Below, in pieces: positions 23,873 to 37,900 of a stretch of DNA of 64,000 nt (position 1 is the first letter of the stretch; every line of letters begins with the position of its first letter). The DNA comes from Amoebophrya sp. A120 (lineage: Eukaryota > Sar > Dinophyceae > Syndiniales > Amoebophryaceae). Both the position numbers and the translations under genes were made by a program. The DNA lies in contig CAJINV010000001.1 in the NCBI GenBank assembly GCA_905178155.1, forward strand, positions 5,347,645 through 5,411,644, in the 5' to 3' direction. The notes beneath the pieces are model-generated. The model had not been told where the DNA came from and ran no database searches. It saw nothing but the letters and a program-made list of their open reading frames with translations.

Positions 23873-26800
23873 TCATGTTTTACTGCCTGTCCTGTCCGCT
23901 ACATTTCGTGCAGCGAGATCCGCTTTGCAGAGTGTCTCCAGGGTTCGAAACAGCGCGGGTTGGACGTGCAGGGACTTCATGAGTTCCGGCGTGGGCGGGT
24001 ACATGGAGATGGACACCTTGGTCCGCAGCGTTTCCGCGTTCATCCGTAGCGCGAAGATTTGCCACGCCACGTGGGCCGCCACCGGCATATTGAACATGAC
24101 CATGTGTCTTAAGCCGCCCATAAAGTGTCGACTGCACAAATCCACGGAAATCGCGTTCAGACGCTTCACCAGTTGCAAGTTTCTCGCCACGTTCAGCACT
24201 GATATCCCAGCGCAGTTGATGAAGATCACCTCCCCGTCCACACCACACTCCCGCATCAGCTCCTCCCTGCGCATCAAGTAGCAGATCAGCGCTCCGCCCA
24301 GCTGCCGGTCCGAGCAGGCGCGGAAAGACTCGGCCAGGGTGGCCAAAAAACTCCCCGCGTGCATGTACGACACCGGTTCGCCGCGGCCGGTGCGGAAGGA
24401 GGAAGGGAGGCCGTTCGGGCCCCCGTCCACGGCGATGGCAGTTGCTGTAGTAGTTACACCACCTAGTTCCTTGCTGTTTTGTCTCTTGCTGTTTTCATTT
24501 GATGATGTCCCAAGCGTTTGCTCGCGCCACCGCTGCTCTGAGCAGTGGCGAAGCACATCGGAATACAAGGGGAACAGCCCTCGCCGAAAAATGACGTCAA
24601 TCACGGTGAAGGACTCCATCACCCGTGTCGGCAAGGGTGGTGTCTTCGGCGCCCACCGGTCGTTAGCCGACGCAAAGAGGAGAGGTTGGTCCTCGCTTGA
24701 GAAGATCTCCAGCTGCTTCTGCTCAGCGGACAAATCGATGCATCAAAATGAAAAGTTTCCCCATCCCATACTCAAACTAGAAATTTGCGATGCAGATTTG
24801 TGGTCACAAATCAGCTTTGTCATACAGGGGAAAAGATGCGGACTGTAGTGCTGGTTGGCGTGGGAAAGCCTTGCACCTTCAGCATGACAGGGGGCAGCTG
24901 GAAGTGGGAAACAGCATGACAAATTGCCTGCAAACGAGGCCACAGCTGCGTCTGCGTCTCTTGGCCTTCTAGCATTACAAGTCGATTTGTGTACTCAAAT
25001 ACAGCATCACAAATTTCGTTTTCGATATGGGGAGGGGGGATTTTTCCTTTTGATACGATGGCGCCTTTCTTCTTTTTCAATTTGTCCTGGTGCGCGCGCA
25101 CCAGAGTCTTCAAACTGCGCTGGTGTTCCTCGTACGGTTGAGAAGCGACAACTGCCTGCAACTTCGAAAACGACTGTCGCAAAACCGCGCGGACGCGGAA
25201 TTCGCAACGCGGATCCGCGGAGCCGACGATAGACGACGAACCCGATGAAGATGGTGCAAAATAATTCGTGGCTTGTCCTTGTTCCAAAGTATTTTGGAAA
25301 GAGCTCGCTCCACCTGCAAACGCATTTTTCGGCCAGCACAAATCTCCGCGTAAGTGCACACGAAACAACGACACAAACCGGCTGACGACCGCTTCCGCCA
25401 TGGCGATTGCCGCTTTTTCGAAATGCCAGTCGTAGAACTCGAGGAAGCGGTGCACGCCCTGATCCGCGCCGTTATTGTAGAGAAGCAGGTATTCCAGCAC
25501 CCAACAGGCACACAATTCCTTCACCTCCTGTTCGTCATATCCAAAGAAAAAACATTGTAGGTGTAACTTTTTTGGAGGAACAGCATTACAAATCTGTCTG
25601 GCATGACAGCAAAAACCTGTCATGCGCAGATAGTACGCGAAAACGTCCTTTAATGGACCCTACAACGCATGCCAAGCATGACAGACGCAATCACTTTGCA
25701 TGTTGCGCATCACAAATTTACACTAACAACGTTTTTTTCTTGGATACGTCAGGATCGATTTTTAGTACCTTCATCTCCTCGTCCACCGTGCTATCTTCGA
25801 CGAAAAACGCGTCTTTGGAACTCATCGCCTTGCCCGTCCCGACCAAAATTCCGGCGGCGCCGACGGGCACTGGCGTGGATGCTGTACTGTTCTCCGCGGA
25901 GCTGACAGGTAATGCAATTCTTTGATGTTGAAAGGCGCTTTGTTGATCATGTTCCGCAAGCGCGTCCACAAATTCCTCCGTCAAGCTGCCACCTCCGGAG
26001 GAGCCAAGCGTCAGAGACGAGGTTCCGCTCACCCCGCGAATGTCCGCATTCACGTCGTCAAGTTCGACTGGCGGGGGCGTCGACCCCTTGCTCACCATGG
26101 TCTCGTCGTCGAAATGGACCACTTTGTTCTTCCGCTTCATTCGACTAGAGACATCACTCGTGCCGCTCTCGCGCGAGGCCTTCCTTTTCGCCTTGTTCCG
26201 ACGCCGCAGCCACGAACGGCGCTCGGCGTCGACCAGGTCGAGAATTTTTCCGCTCGCAAAATACTGCTCGAAAAATTTGTGCAGTTTCGCCGCTTGCTTG
26301 TTGTTTTCTCGCCCAATCTTCTCCTGCAGCTCCGCCCGCATCCACTCCGTGAACTGCCCGCGCTCGAAATTCCCGAAGTGGCTGCAGTTTTCGTAGAAGA
26401 ATTCGACGGCCGATAATTCTACGTCTTTTACTGCTGCCCCGCTACTTCTGTGAAGATCCACTGGGTCGTGGGCAGAAGTTGTACCTGCTCTATCAGAAGC
26501 TGCAGCTGCTGGTGATGTTTTGACACTACTGCTACCACCGTTTTTGAATTCTTCCAGGATCGCCTCGGGAACACGGCCCTGCAGGTCGCGTGGGAGCCTT
26601 TTTTCATCCTTCAGCCAGCTTTCGAGAAAAAAATCCGGGGTGGTGCGATTTCCGCGGTCCGCCGTTTTCTGCGAGCCGGGCGAATCGTCCTCCGCGTCGG
26701 AGTCCAAGTCCTCCGACAGCTCGCTCTCGTCGTCCTCCGCTTCCTTGCGCGCAATTATCCTGAGTAAAAACGTACCCACACCAGAGTCAAGATGGGAAAT

Positions 26801-27108
26801 CCGCTAGACAAATCAGCCACCTTTGGTTGTTTCGCATGACAAGTTTATCCTCGTAGTGTGATTCTATTTAGCTAGTTCCGAAGCATCACAGATCTAGCAC
26901 ATCATGCTGATTCTAGCATCACAAATCCCAAAACAGGACTAGAAAATGGCTCTCATGGGGCTCCGCATGAGAAACTTTTACTTTTTTGGCATGCAGATTT
27001 GCATGACAGCCCTGGGGTGGGGACATTTTTCCTCAGGATAGCAATTGCCGCATCTTCATCGTCTCCCTGCCGTCGCCACCGCGAACAGCAGTTGCAGCCG
27101 GAAGGCAT
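23873..27108 (-). CDS. CRAL-TRIO (SEC14-like) domain protein
   Basis: Four exons: 27108-27046, 26755-25752, 25537-24844 and 24721-23873, giving 869 residues. The C-terminal part resembles the CRAL-TRIO lipid-binding fold: GEVIFINCAGISV (about 750-763), then VDLCSRHFMGGLRHMVMFN and PVAAHVAWQIFALRMNAETL before KV (about 794-823). This follows the family pattern of a D/N-G strand, then a YP-like helix, then N-x-P-x-x-F/W. Such proteins carry or sense phosphoinositides and other small lipids. The N-terminal 600 residues are acidic and Ser-rich and resemble no family I know. Two of the three introns are introner-like elements with perfect 5-bp duplications; the frame is intact only if each element and one duplication copy are removed. 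The third is a short GT-AG intron. ATG 27108 is the first ATG in the exon 1 frame. Confidence 0.7.
24722..24843 (-). other. Short intron in the CRAL-TRIO-like gene (exact donor uncertain)
   Basis: GT at 24843 (GTCCGC) or at 24831 (GTATGAC) with an AG at 24723-24722; both options are phase 0 and give TSTT...QKQLEIF. GTCCGC occurs at both ends, suggesting an eroded duplication, but exact removal of that repeat would shift the frame. The interior shares the phrase TTTGTCAT with the introners. Confidence 0.55.
25538..25746. mobile_element. Introner-like element, family C (209 bp)
   Basis: Terminal inverted repeats of about 29 bp start TATCCAAAGAAAAAACATTG on the left; the right end mirrors them as TATCCAAGAAAAAAACGTTG. 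A perfect 5-bp direct repeat CGTCA lies at 25533-25537 and 25747-25751. It interrupts the CRAL-TRIO-like gene. Removing it with one CGTCA gives GAC GAA CAG GAG GTG, in frame on both sides. The interior contains GCATGACA/TGTCATGC phrases shared with the other families. Confidence 0.88.
26756..27040. mobile_element. Introner-like element, family A, copy 1 (285 bp)
   Basis: The ends are TATCCTGAGTAAAAACGTAC and its mirror ...CATTTTTCCTCAGGATA. The flanking direct repeat GCAAT is perfect (26751-26755 and 27041-27045). The body is closely similar to copy 2 at 57841-58119, including AGCATCACAGATCTAGCA and TTGGCATGCAGATTTGCATG. It separates the 21-codon first exon of the CRAL-TRIO-like gene from exon 2; removal with one GCAAT gives DEDAAIA-RKEAEDDE in frame. 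No GT-AG pair at or inside the ends keeps the frame. Confidence 0.9.
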
Positions 27109-28091
27109 AAGATAAAGCGCTTTGCCTTTCGATAAGGACAAGCGAAGAAGATGATAAAATTAAAAGCTAAGTAGGTAACTACAAGCGACAGAGCCAACGG
27201 GCAAAAAGAAAGCCAATGCGAAAAAACAGCGTCGACGAAAGCTTCTTCTAACGAATGGACTCAACAGCAATAAATGCAACGAAAAAGTTGGAAAACGAAC
27301 AGCCAGCCCACGCCCACGATCGTGATGTTGGTGAGTGCAGCGGGATCAAGTCCTAGCGCCCATTCAAAAAAACTCGGTGGAAACGGATTTTCTACACATC
27401 CAACTGCGTACTTATTAGTGCGTACTTATTAGTGCCCCAAACACGTGTTTTTTGTTCTCGAATCCTGTCGCAGTACAGAATTTGAGAATCGAATCGTGTC
27501 ACATCGAAACAGAAGGTCAAAATCCAAAAAGTCACAGTTGCTTCTTCCTGATGATCGAATGCGCGTCTATTTTTGGGCCCAGATCTTCTTCCGAACCTTT
27601 TTGTTTTTCAGATGCTGGACATCTCGTATAGTAGATAATGCATGATCATACGATAAAAAGCCACAGTTCCCTTTGAATACACGTAGTAAACAGCGTCTTT
27701 TGGTCTTCTTCAACTTCATTGAATATTCATACTATACGGGCGCAGCACTCCTTTCCTTTACCAGAAAAAGACAGTAGAAGAAATGGATCCGCGGTGCAAA
27801 AACTGTGTTAGTATAAATTCTTTAAATTTCGGGTTCGTACAACATGTCTGACTTTCCGCCCAGAAGGTGAAGTACTACTCGTCTTAGCGTCGCTGCCGCC
27901 TCCACTCCTCTCCCGCCCCTGCATAAAGGTCATGATTTTCAGGGCGGGGGAGAAAAAGGCCGCGAATCGCATCTAACTTGTGTTCTCAAACAAATCTATT
28001 GAAAAAGTTTACTTCTGGATAAAAACGCGAACGATGAAAAGCCAATATGCCTGTAGATGAAATATTTCTGTTTTATCCGAGGACACACTCT
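27109..28091. other. Intergenic region
   Basis: About 1 kb, AT-rich, between the CRAL-TRIO-like gene start and the stop of the third uridine kinase gene. It contains a 14-bp tandem duplication TGCGTACTTATTAG (27405 and 27419). No gene is seen. Confidence 0.55.
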
Positions 28092-30496
28092 TCACCGCAT
28101 TCCTCGCATCAGCCGTCGGGCCGAATTCCGTTTGTCCAGCTGGTGCTTGATGTGCTGGGTCATCATGAGAATCGCGTTGTTTTTTTCCATTTCCGCCTCT
28201 TTGGTGTTCGGGATAACCACATCCGCGTACCGTTTCGACGGCTCGATGAAGTTTTCGTACGACGGCTTCACGAACTTCATGTACTGCTTCAGCACGTTGT
28301 CGAATTCCCGTCCGCGCTCCGCAATGTCCCGCTGGAGCCGCCGGGCCAAGATCACGTCGGCGTCACAGTCCACGAAGATTTTCATGTCCATCTCGTTCCG
28401 GAGGTCCGGGCCCACCGCGTAGATCAGAATCCCCTCCACAATAATCACGTCCGCCGGCTTGATCGACTCGCCGCCCGCACCGCCGCCGCTCCGGTCGGCT
28501 GATTGCCGGGTGTGCGACCCGTTTTTCACCCGGCTGTGCGTGCAAAAATCGTACCGGGGGATCTCGACCGCCTGAAAGCCCTGCTTCAAGGCCTGCAGCG
28601 TGGCCGTCAGCTCGTCCCACGCAATGGCGTCGGGGTGGTCAAAGTCGTACTGGGCGGCGTGCGCGAGTTTTCGGTCCTTGTCGCCCAGGTCCTTGTAGAA
28701 CGCATCACTGGGGATGAAGGCAACGCGGTGGTCGTTGCGGAGGGCCTTGCGGAAGATATTGCACAACGTCGTCTTCCCGCTGCACGTGGCACCGCACACA
28801 CCTGGAGCGAGTGGTCCGAATTTGGCTATTTCATTTGCAGAAACGCTGCTCAATCACCATACGCATACCAATAGTAGAGAACGACTCGAAACAAACACGA
28901 GTGTGATAAGATCATTCGCGTCCAAAGACATCCAATTATACCGATGACAAACGGCTTCACGAAATCCTTCACACAGCTGCGGAAATCGCCCCCACTGAGC
29001 GCTGCCGTCACCACCTCCTCGTGGCGCTGGCGCTTCTCCAGTCTGCTTCCCGCCAACAGCGAGTACGTCATGCGCGATGTGGCTTTTCGATTTGCCGCCG
29101 AGGAGCGAACAAGCGGCACCACTGCGTCCGTCTGTGTTCGATGATGTGACGTCGTGTTCTTTATCCCATTCGTCGTTCCGCCGCCGTAAGTACAACTATC
29201 CACCCCGTCTTCCTCCTCGTGCAGGACGCTTTTTGGGGGTGAATTGCTGGACTCTGACACTGCCTGTGCGCCACAGTTCGCTTCCGCTTCCGACGCAGTC
29301 GTCACCGCTGTCGCTGTGGTCGTCATTTCGACCGATTTGTTCTTTGGCACGACCCCTTCCAGCAATGGCAACTCCCGCGAGCAGCCTGAAGATGTCGAGG
29401 CTTCCACTAGCGGGACCGGATGACTGACACCGCTCTGCGTCTTCACACGACCTCCGCCTCCTCCGGTTTCTTCCACACAAAATTCTTCGCCGGAATGGCT
29501 AGAATCCAGACAACCTCCCTCTTCTAGCACGAGCTGCACACTGTGGTTACGGTCGATCATCTCGTCGTCGTCTAGACCCGGCACAGCAGATGATCCAAAT
29601 TTTCCTTCTTTCAGGGGCGATTCGTCGCTGTAGCTCCGCTGCGGCAACGGCGGCACCTCGTCCTCCCCCACGGAAAGAATCGTTTTCAAGACGCCCGCGG
29701 GCGGGTTGCTGTAGCTGGTGCACTTCTGGTCTTCGGACGTAACCGTGACAATTTTCTCGTGTGATGGGAGAGTGTTGCTTTGTTGACTAGTACTGTTGTT
29801 TTCCGACACCGAACTGGACTTGTCCTCCGCGCCGTTTTTCCCATTCGACAATAATTCCACCGTGTTTTTCCTCGAACTTGCGCCGCTCGTGCGTTTCACC
29901 GCCGGCGTTGTGGTGAGAACTGGCGGAGCGGTTGATTGTACTAAACCAAGTAAGTTGCTGCCGCTCTTGTTGTGCTGAAACAAAGGCGTCGAAGCGAGCA
30001 AATTTGTGGTCCCCGTACAACTGCTGCCCGGGGTCGTGGAGGTTATCTTCGTGACCGCCCCAACGGTGGTGGTTGTCACCGTGTTCGGATGCGGTGGGGG
30101 TGCGAGATGATGCGTCGTGGTTATGGTTTGAGATGAACACGTGACTGTCGGTGTGGTGCCATTCGTTTTTATCGGCGTCTTCGGCAAAAGCGACGACGTC
30201 ACTGTAGTACAACTTGCGTGCGGCACGATCCCCACAATCGAGGAAGTTGTGGGGAAGAACTGTTCTTTCTGTAGCACGCTGCTCTTCGCCGGATCGTACC
30301 CGATTTTGCTGCCGGAAAGCTGCTCGACCGGCCCGAGGAGCGAGTCGGTGGTGATGTGGCGGGCTAGCAACCGTTTCGATCGTCGCTGCGTCGCGAGACC
30401 AGTTTTCAGACCGTGGACGGCAGAAACCTGCGGGCTGCTGTAGCCGCGGTCGTCTTCCGTATCGCTGTCGTGCGGGGGAACTTCGCGCTCGGACAT
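28092..30496 (-). CDS. Uridine kinase with long Ser/Thr-rich N-terminus
   Basis: Two exons, 30496-28942 and 28801-28092, give 754 residues. The kinase module occupies the C-terminal third: P-loop GATCSGKT (about 522-529) in VIGVCGATCSGKTTLC, FIPSDAFYKDL, AQYDFDHPDAIAWDEL, PADVIIVEGILIY, DADVILARRLQRDI and [12 protein letters not shown]. These are the uridine/cytidine kinase landmarks (ATP-dependent formation of UMP/CMP in pyrimidine salvage, cytosolic). The N-terminal 500 residues are Ser/Thr-rich and probably disordered. The intron falls inside the P-loop strand, between VIG and VCG. This is one of three paralogous kinases within 20 kb. Confidence 0.92.
28802..28941 (-). other. GT-AG intron in the 28-30 kb uridine kinase gene
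   Basis: Donor GTATAA, acceptor CTCCAG followed by GTGTG, phase 1, 140 bp. Splicing rebuilds the P-loop strand VIGVCGATCSGKT exactly. Confidence 0.9.
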
Positions 30497-31036
30497 CTTT
30501 CTAGTAGGGATGAGGCGGGGTATTAGACCGACAATCTGATAAATCCGATTTTCAACCGCTCCCGCAAAATAGCAACTTGTGGAACGTTCACTGAAAAGAA
30601 GTTTGAGTCCGACAAAAACATCGGTTGGAACCTCTTCAAATTATAGTCTGTGACCTCTACTACAGTGCTGCAAAACTGACCGGAAGCAAGCTTGATGAAA
30701 CTCAATTGGCGGGAACGGAAGCGAAACAACCAAAACTGCTAAAATGATTTCGTTCGTCGGATATCTCACATTACCTTGCTCGTGCTGCAATTGGGGCCAA
30801 ATGACTATCAAAGCATGTCGTCCTCCTCCTAAAAAACGCAATCGGAGCTGCTGAAAGTCGTGGCAAAGCAACAAAGCGAACATCTAGGTAGCGCGAGCTG
30901 AAGAAACACATATCTTCGGAGTGGTTATGATCAAAACATTGAAAATGAGTGAGAGCGAAGTGAGGTGGTATGTATTTCATCAATGTGATGCTCTTTTTGG
31001 ATTTCATCGAAAAATAAGATGCGCCCTCAACGCTTC
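30497..31036. other. Intergenic region
   Basis: About 540 bp between the uridine kinase start and the stop of the large unknown gene. No ORF resembles a neighbour or a known family. Confidence 0.55.
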
Positions 31037-34000
31037 TTACACGTGTTTGTATGTAGGCAAAGCCTCTTTCGCGCGCTGATATTCTGCCCAAAAATCTTTC
31101 AGTGGTGCCAATCTCGAACTGTCACTGTGGCCCTGACTGTCCACGTTGACTCTGTCATCCCGTTCCACCTTGGTCTTCAGTGAGAAAATCGGCTTTTCCC
31201 ACTTGTCACTGATCGCCAAAGTAGGATCTTCCCTACCCATCGGCGATATCATTTGCTCTTCGCCATCCGGGCGTGCGGCCAGATTTAGAGCATCTTTCGG
31301 TGCACCAGATACATCTGGAATAAGTTTTATCTTACCACCTGTTCTGCCTTTGATCTTTTCCTTCCTCTTTTTTACACGACCCTTTCTGCTGCCCTTGGCA
31401 GCAGCTTCAACACCCGTAGTTCGCAGTTCCTTTATCCGGGTTTGGCAAAGATGAATGTACTCATGAATCGCTCGCAGCATCCTGGTTTTCACGTATTCCG
31501 TGTCATGCCCGGGACGACACCCATAGTACTCAAACCCGACCAGCGCCCCTTCCTTCTTGCCAAAGGCCCACTTCCTCGCAATTTGCCGCAGCTTCAGCAC
31601 GAGCCGCACCCTTTTGACGATTCGAAAAGTTATTTCCTGCTTCGCGGTGAGGGGCTCTCGCACCATGGGCAATTCGGTACTGGTATCCAGGCTCGAGCAC
31701 GTGGAAGCAGCTGGTGAATACCCACTTGCAGGATCCTCCTCCTGTTCCAAAGAGGCCGCATGACCATCGTCATCTGCAGCCGGCGCATCTTTTTCCAGCA
31801 CGGGAGAAAGAACCTCCATATCCCTTTCCTCGCACTTCTCGCGGTCTTCTTCTCTACCTTCCTTCTCATTTGTTCTGTTGCGTCGCGCTTCTGCCTCTTC
31901 GCGGATCTTCCGGTCGGCTTCCTCCGCGTATTGGCGGAAAAATTCGTCATCATCCGCATTTCGAGGCGCGCATATCAAATGCAAAAATGTCTGGGTCTGG
32001 AAGATTCTCAGCTTTGTCATGCTTAACAGACTGCGCGACTAAAGCCAGGGGGGGTGCGGGGTCCGAGGGGTGCACTAAGCACTGCCCGACACACCCGAAC
32101 ATGCAGTTTTTCAAGCTCCGCCAAGTCTCGAATGCAGGGCCTAGCATCACAGGTCCTGCAGCCCCTTGGTGGTGCCTATTCTGCATGAGAAATTGCCCCC
32201 TCGGCATGGCTAGAAATGGAAACCTTTTGCAAGTCATGCAACACAGATTTTTGTATGATCCGCAACACGCATCACAAGTTCGCATCCTTCCAGACCCAGA
32301 CATTTTTACAGTTGATATCGCAATGGTATCTCCAATTGTCTGGGTCGTTCACGAATGGATTCGGCTGGTAGAGTGGCACATACTCACCATCACTCTCATC
32401 ACTTTCGCCCGACAAGTGAAGGTCATCTTCTTCTTGTTCCCCGTCGCTATAATTGACCTCGCGATTTAATATTTTGCCGTCTTTCGTCCCACAATTATTT
32501 CTTTCGCGAGGATTGTTCAACGTCGCGACTTGCAGCACACCGAGCTTGTTGCCCGTCTCCTGAACAATTCTTTCCGGCAAGATCTCGCACTCCGTCATAC
32601 AGGCGCTCCGCACAAGAGCAGTCTTTGATCTGCAGGAAGCAGGGACTGGAAATGCGCGCTTGCCCGCTTCTTGTTCACCCAACTTAGAGCACGTTGGTGA
32701 GCAATCGTCTTTTTTACTCTCTAGCTTTTGCGCAGCCACGGGAGTTGTCGTCGCTGCTGGTAGCAAATCGTCTGTACTCGTCGCTGCGTCAACCACAGTC
32801 GCACATATATTTCCACCTGAATTTGGCACTTGTTCCGCCGCATCTCGGACTTTTACCACCGCTACTGCCCAAATCCTCTCGGCGGTCGCCTGCGGTCCAT
32901 ACTTGGTAAGCACCTCGAGCGGTAGACTTGTGGTATCAACGACAACTTCAACGCTTCCAACCAGACGGACGTCGGTAGAAGTAGACACGGGCTTCCCGCT
33001 CGTAGGCGTATACAAAGTGTTTTCTCTACTCCTTTCCCGCAACGCCGTCTGCAGACAGGCACCCAAAGCTTTCAATTCTGTGCGACGTTGCTGCTGCCGC
33101 ATATTCTGGTCCACAAGTTCCGACACTGTAGCGATTTCGGCATACTTCCTACGGACCTGTTCTTTCCAAGGAGTATCGGCTGATGAATGCGCGACCTGCA
33201 GCTCAACCTGTGCCGGTGGGCTTTGCGGAGGCGTTCTTACCGGCTGTTCGGGTGGAAGAAAAGATGAACCTCCCACGAAAAAGGGATAGCAAGGCAAAAT
33301 TTGTTCACTCTCGCATTGTGCTGGAGACGCATTTTCAGAGGTGGGAGTCGTGTTAGTACTCCTGATAGTACTAGCCGGTGACTCATCCCAAGCTAAATTC
33401 GTACTTAGAAACGTTTCTGCTGCACTGCCGGTGAGATGCTCTTTCAAATCTGGCACAAGACACATCTGCAGCGGACCTTTCTCAGCCGGTGGCATTTGCG
33501 CGCTCTCGTTCGACAACTGGTCTCCCATTGGCGAGCCGCGTCGCATCCCCGCTGATTTTTCCCCTGTTGGCTGCAGAGCAAGGCGCGCCAGCTCCTCCCG
33601 CTCGTCTGCAGTCACCTGGCTCTCGTAAAATTGCCACTTTGCGGATTCTGTGCTCTTTTGCACCTCGTTTGCACATTCCTGAACCCACTGCAACAGATCG
33701 GACGTACTGGTGCGTGGTCTTTTCTTGCCCGTGCCAGAAGAACTCTGTTCATCGTATTTACTATCACTATCACCGCACTGAAAGCCTGCAATCTGCTGCA
33801 GCAGTTCTTGTACCTCCAAACCCAAAGCACCATCATCGCTTTTTGAGGCGATTTGAGAGCTGAAATTCACACCCTGTTGGACAAAATACTGTGCTGCAGA
33901 ACATGGCGATGCCACGCCTCTGGATGATGATTTGGGCGTCAGCTCGAGCACAGCGTTTTCGTAGACCTTGCTCGCCGATTTTGGCTGCAGTTCGAGCTCC

Positions 34001-35610
34001 ATCTGCAAACGGTGCAGCGCCGAAATCGTACACGAGGATTCGAAAAAGCGTTCCGAATAACCCGTGCCGTGGTCCGCAGGGGCTTGTGTTTTGATTTCTT
34101 GTCCCTGTCGATCTCCGTTAGCGGAGGTCTCTTGTGCCGTCGAGTGAGACAAGCCGGAAGCCGAGGTTTGTATTGGCTTCGTCGACGATAAAACGCTGCC
34201 ACAAGCTGCTGTGCGCTCCTCTTCGCTCAGCGCCGAAGCCACGACCTGCTGTTTTGGCTTGATCGTTGGCTTCTTCCCGTAGTAGCAGCGATGGGGGTCT
34301 TTCTGAATTTTCTCGTCTGCTTCATCCTGCACAGGAGGTTCTTCAGCCGCTATTTTCACTTCAGCGATAGTGCTGCAACCACTGCTTGCATAATCGGCCT
34401 CTTTGCATTTCGCCGAGAAGTAGAAGAACATCTGGCCCGCGTCAGACACTACCGCATCGTTACTCCACACTCGGTGCGAGACAAAACTGGTGAGCATCTG
34501 ATACCGTTGAACAGAGCTCCCGGCGCCCGGAGTCCGCACATGGTTGGCTACCGAGCTTGTGAGAAATGGATACTCGTTGCGATTCCTCATCACTCCAGCA
34601 AGCAGGTGGAGCACACGCGAGATAATTTCAGACTTGTCACCATCGCTACCACATCCACCTGCACGAGGCAGATCTGCATCGTCCAAATGCACTTTCGGTT
34701 TTTTTCTTTCCGGAGCTGGCGACTTTATTTCTACTGAAACTCGCTCCGCAGCTCCTTCGTACTCAGACTCATCCGACCAGGACAAAATCCGTTGCCGTTT
34801 TTGGGGCGGTTTCACCTCGCAACAGCTTTTCGCCGTCGGTGCCGCCATTTTTCGTTTCTTCGCTGAGAATTTTGGAACGCCCGACACATCGTACTCGTTA
34901 TGGTTTACGAAACTCAGGTCGATCTCCGCCCTGTCTCTTTTCGCGTAATACCTCTCCTCCAGCGCCGCGAGCTGACTCGGTGGCACGTAGGGCCGCATGT
35001 CCGGTGGCACGGCGGAATGCGGCACGGGCTGCACCGCCCAATTGTCGAACCTCTGGTCCGGTAGGTGTACGTGCAACATCTGGCTGTCCCCAGGCTTGTT
35101 TTTTTCTCGGTTCTGCACGCTAGCAGTTGCACCACCGTGAGGTCCTCTCGGCGGCACGCCAACTGATGGAAACTTCTTCAACGGGTTCATGCCGTTTCTT
35201 TGCTGCGGTTGGTCTACCTTGGGTTGAGCTGCAACTTGAGTGCATGCAGGTTGAAAAACTGGAGCAGCCGTGGAGAAAGGTACATTAGTCTGCACACGAG
35301 AAGGTACTCCCGAGCCCATAGGCCCTGTGCCACAGGCCGGGGCGAGCGGACCGCGCAGGATGCCCGGTGGAGGTAGTGGATAGCCGGGCGGCGGCCCCAC
35401 AGGCACTACAGGCCGCGCCGCCGTCGGTAATACTACGCCTCCCCGGGGAGGGGGGCGCACGCGCACTGGTACCGGCGCGGCTTGCTTGGGTCTTGCCGCC
35501 ATTTGGCAGGCAAGGCGCTGCAGGTTGCCGCCCGGTGCCTGCTTCGGTACGGCCACGGCGGGTAAACGGCCCGCGGGTTGACAGCCGTGTTGCTGGGTCG
35601 ACTTGTTCAT
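31037..35610 (-). CDS. Large unknown protein, Pro/Gln-rich N-terminus, basic C-terminus
   Basis: Exon 1 is 35610-32323 and exon 2 is 31972-31037, giving 1407 residues. They are separated by an introner-like element. Exact removal of the element with one duplication copy joins DNWRYHC to APRNADDDEFFRQYAEEADR in phase 0. The first 130 residues are Pro/Arg-rich (PPPGYPLPPPG). The middle holds a possible nuclear-type basic stretch (KFSAKKRK) and long Ser/Thr/Glu-rich tracts. The C-terminus has a Glu/Arg-rich probable helix, ITFRIVKRVRLVLKLRQIAR and a lysine-rich run (GRVKKRKEKIKGRTGGKIK). I recognise no family. Basic clusters suggest a nuclear or nucleic-acid-associated protein, which is only inference. 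Confidence 0.75.
31973..32317. mobile_element. Introner-like element, family B, copy 1 (345 bp)
   Basis: The left end TATCAAATGCAAAAATGTCT, continuing GGGTCTGGAAG, is mirrored at the right as ...CTTCCAGACCCAGACATTTT before TACAGTTGATA. The flanking direct repeat is imperfect: GCGCA (31968-31972) and TCGCA (32318-32322). It is the longest of the four family B copies. An internal GT-AG pair (AAT|GTCTGG and CCCAG|ACATTT) is also in frame here, so this copy alone does not settle the splice mode. Confidence 0.87.
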
Positions 35611-36556
35611 TTTTGTTGGGAAAGATCAAGCAGTTTTTCTTTTCGTGAACATGATGAATGACGATTTTCTACCTACTCCTTCGCGCGGTAGAGCCCTCGT
35701 CGATGCCCGACATACAGCACAGACGACGTGCCCGCGCAGGTAAGGATAATCCACGCGCTCCTTGAGGAGCCAACTTTTGAACCAGACCAAGATCCAATAT
35801 CCAGCGTTGCGTACCCGATCAGTCGCCTTGAACGAGCCTGACAAAGGAGCGTCAACCGTAGAAGTGCACCAAGTGATCTGGCATCTTGAGTGCGGAAGAA
35901 CGTGCAGGTCCGCACAGCTGATCCTGTTTCAGAGGTGATAGATCCCAAGAACCCTGATCTTTTTCTCACACATATCGCAGAATCCTCGAACTTGGATCGG
36001 CCATCAATCACTGGTAACCACGAGGTGATGATCTTATGTTGGATTCTTAGCGGACAATACCTGCCACCACGACCGCAGTACTTGAACAACGGGCGAGAGG
36101 TGCAATACATCCGAACATCAAAACGTAAACATCACGTATCGCTCTGAAGAGCGCAACCCTACGTCCCCTCCAGCTTTCACTCTCCTTTTTATCAGTTTTT
36201 CTTTTTTCCACCATTAGAATTCTTCCATGTATGCGATAAAGCGTTCAACCCATGATCACACAAGTTCACAAAAAGGCCGAACGACCTTCACCACGACCGC
36301 AAATCGAAATCACTTTTTCATGCACGATCAGAACTATATGCAACTTCCAGGAACTCCTACTTCAAAGTCAATACAGTAAAATCACTTCATGTTGGTCGAA
36401 AGAATTTGATGCGCTGATTGTCGTTTTATTGGTCACAAATCCGTACTGAAATGGAAGCTTTCTTGCCTCGTTGCTCAAGTTGCACACCTCCAAGAGCAGC
36501 TGAGAACTTCTCTGTAAAATCATTTCGTGGTCACAACTACTTCTTCACAGAACAGT
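35611..36556. other. Intergenic region
   Basis: About 0.95 kb between the large unknown gene and the compact uridine kinase. The longest ORF (145 residues, 36110-35673, minus) has no recognisable features. No repeats are seen. Confidence 0.5.

Positions 36557-37900
<1,344 letters not shown>

Noticed and set aside
31973-32317. GT-AG splice sites inside the family B inverted repeats (AAT|GTCTGG ... CCCAG|ACATTT)
   Set aside because: They are in frame in this copy, but the same choice in the copy at 61346-61598 brings in a stop codon and disrupts a conserved motif, and family A has no frame-keeping equivalent.
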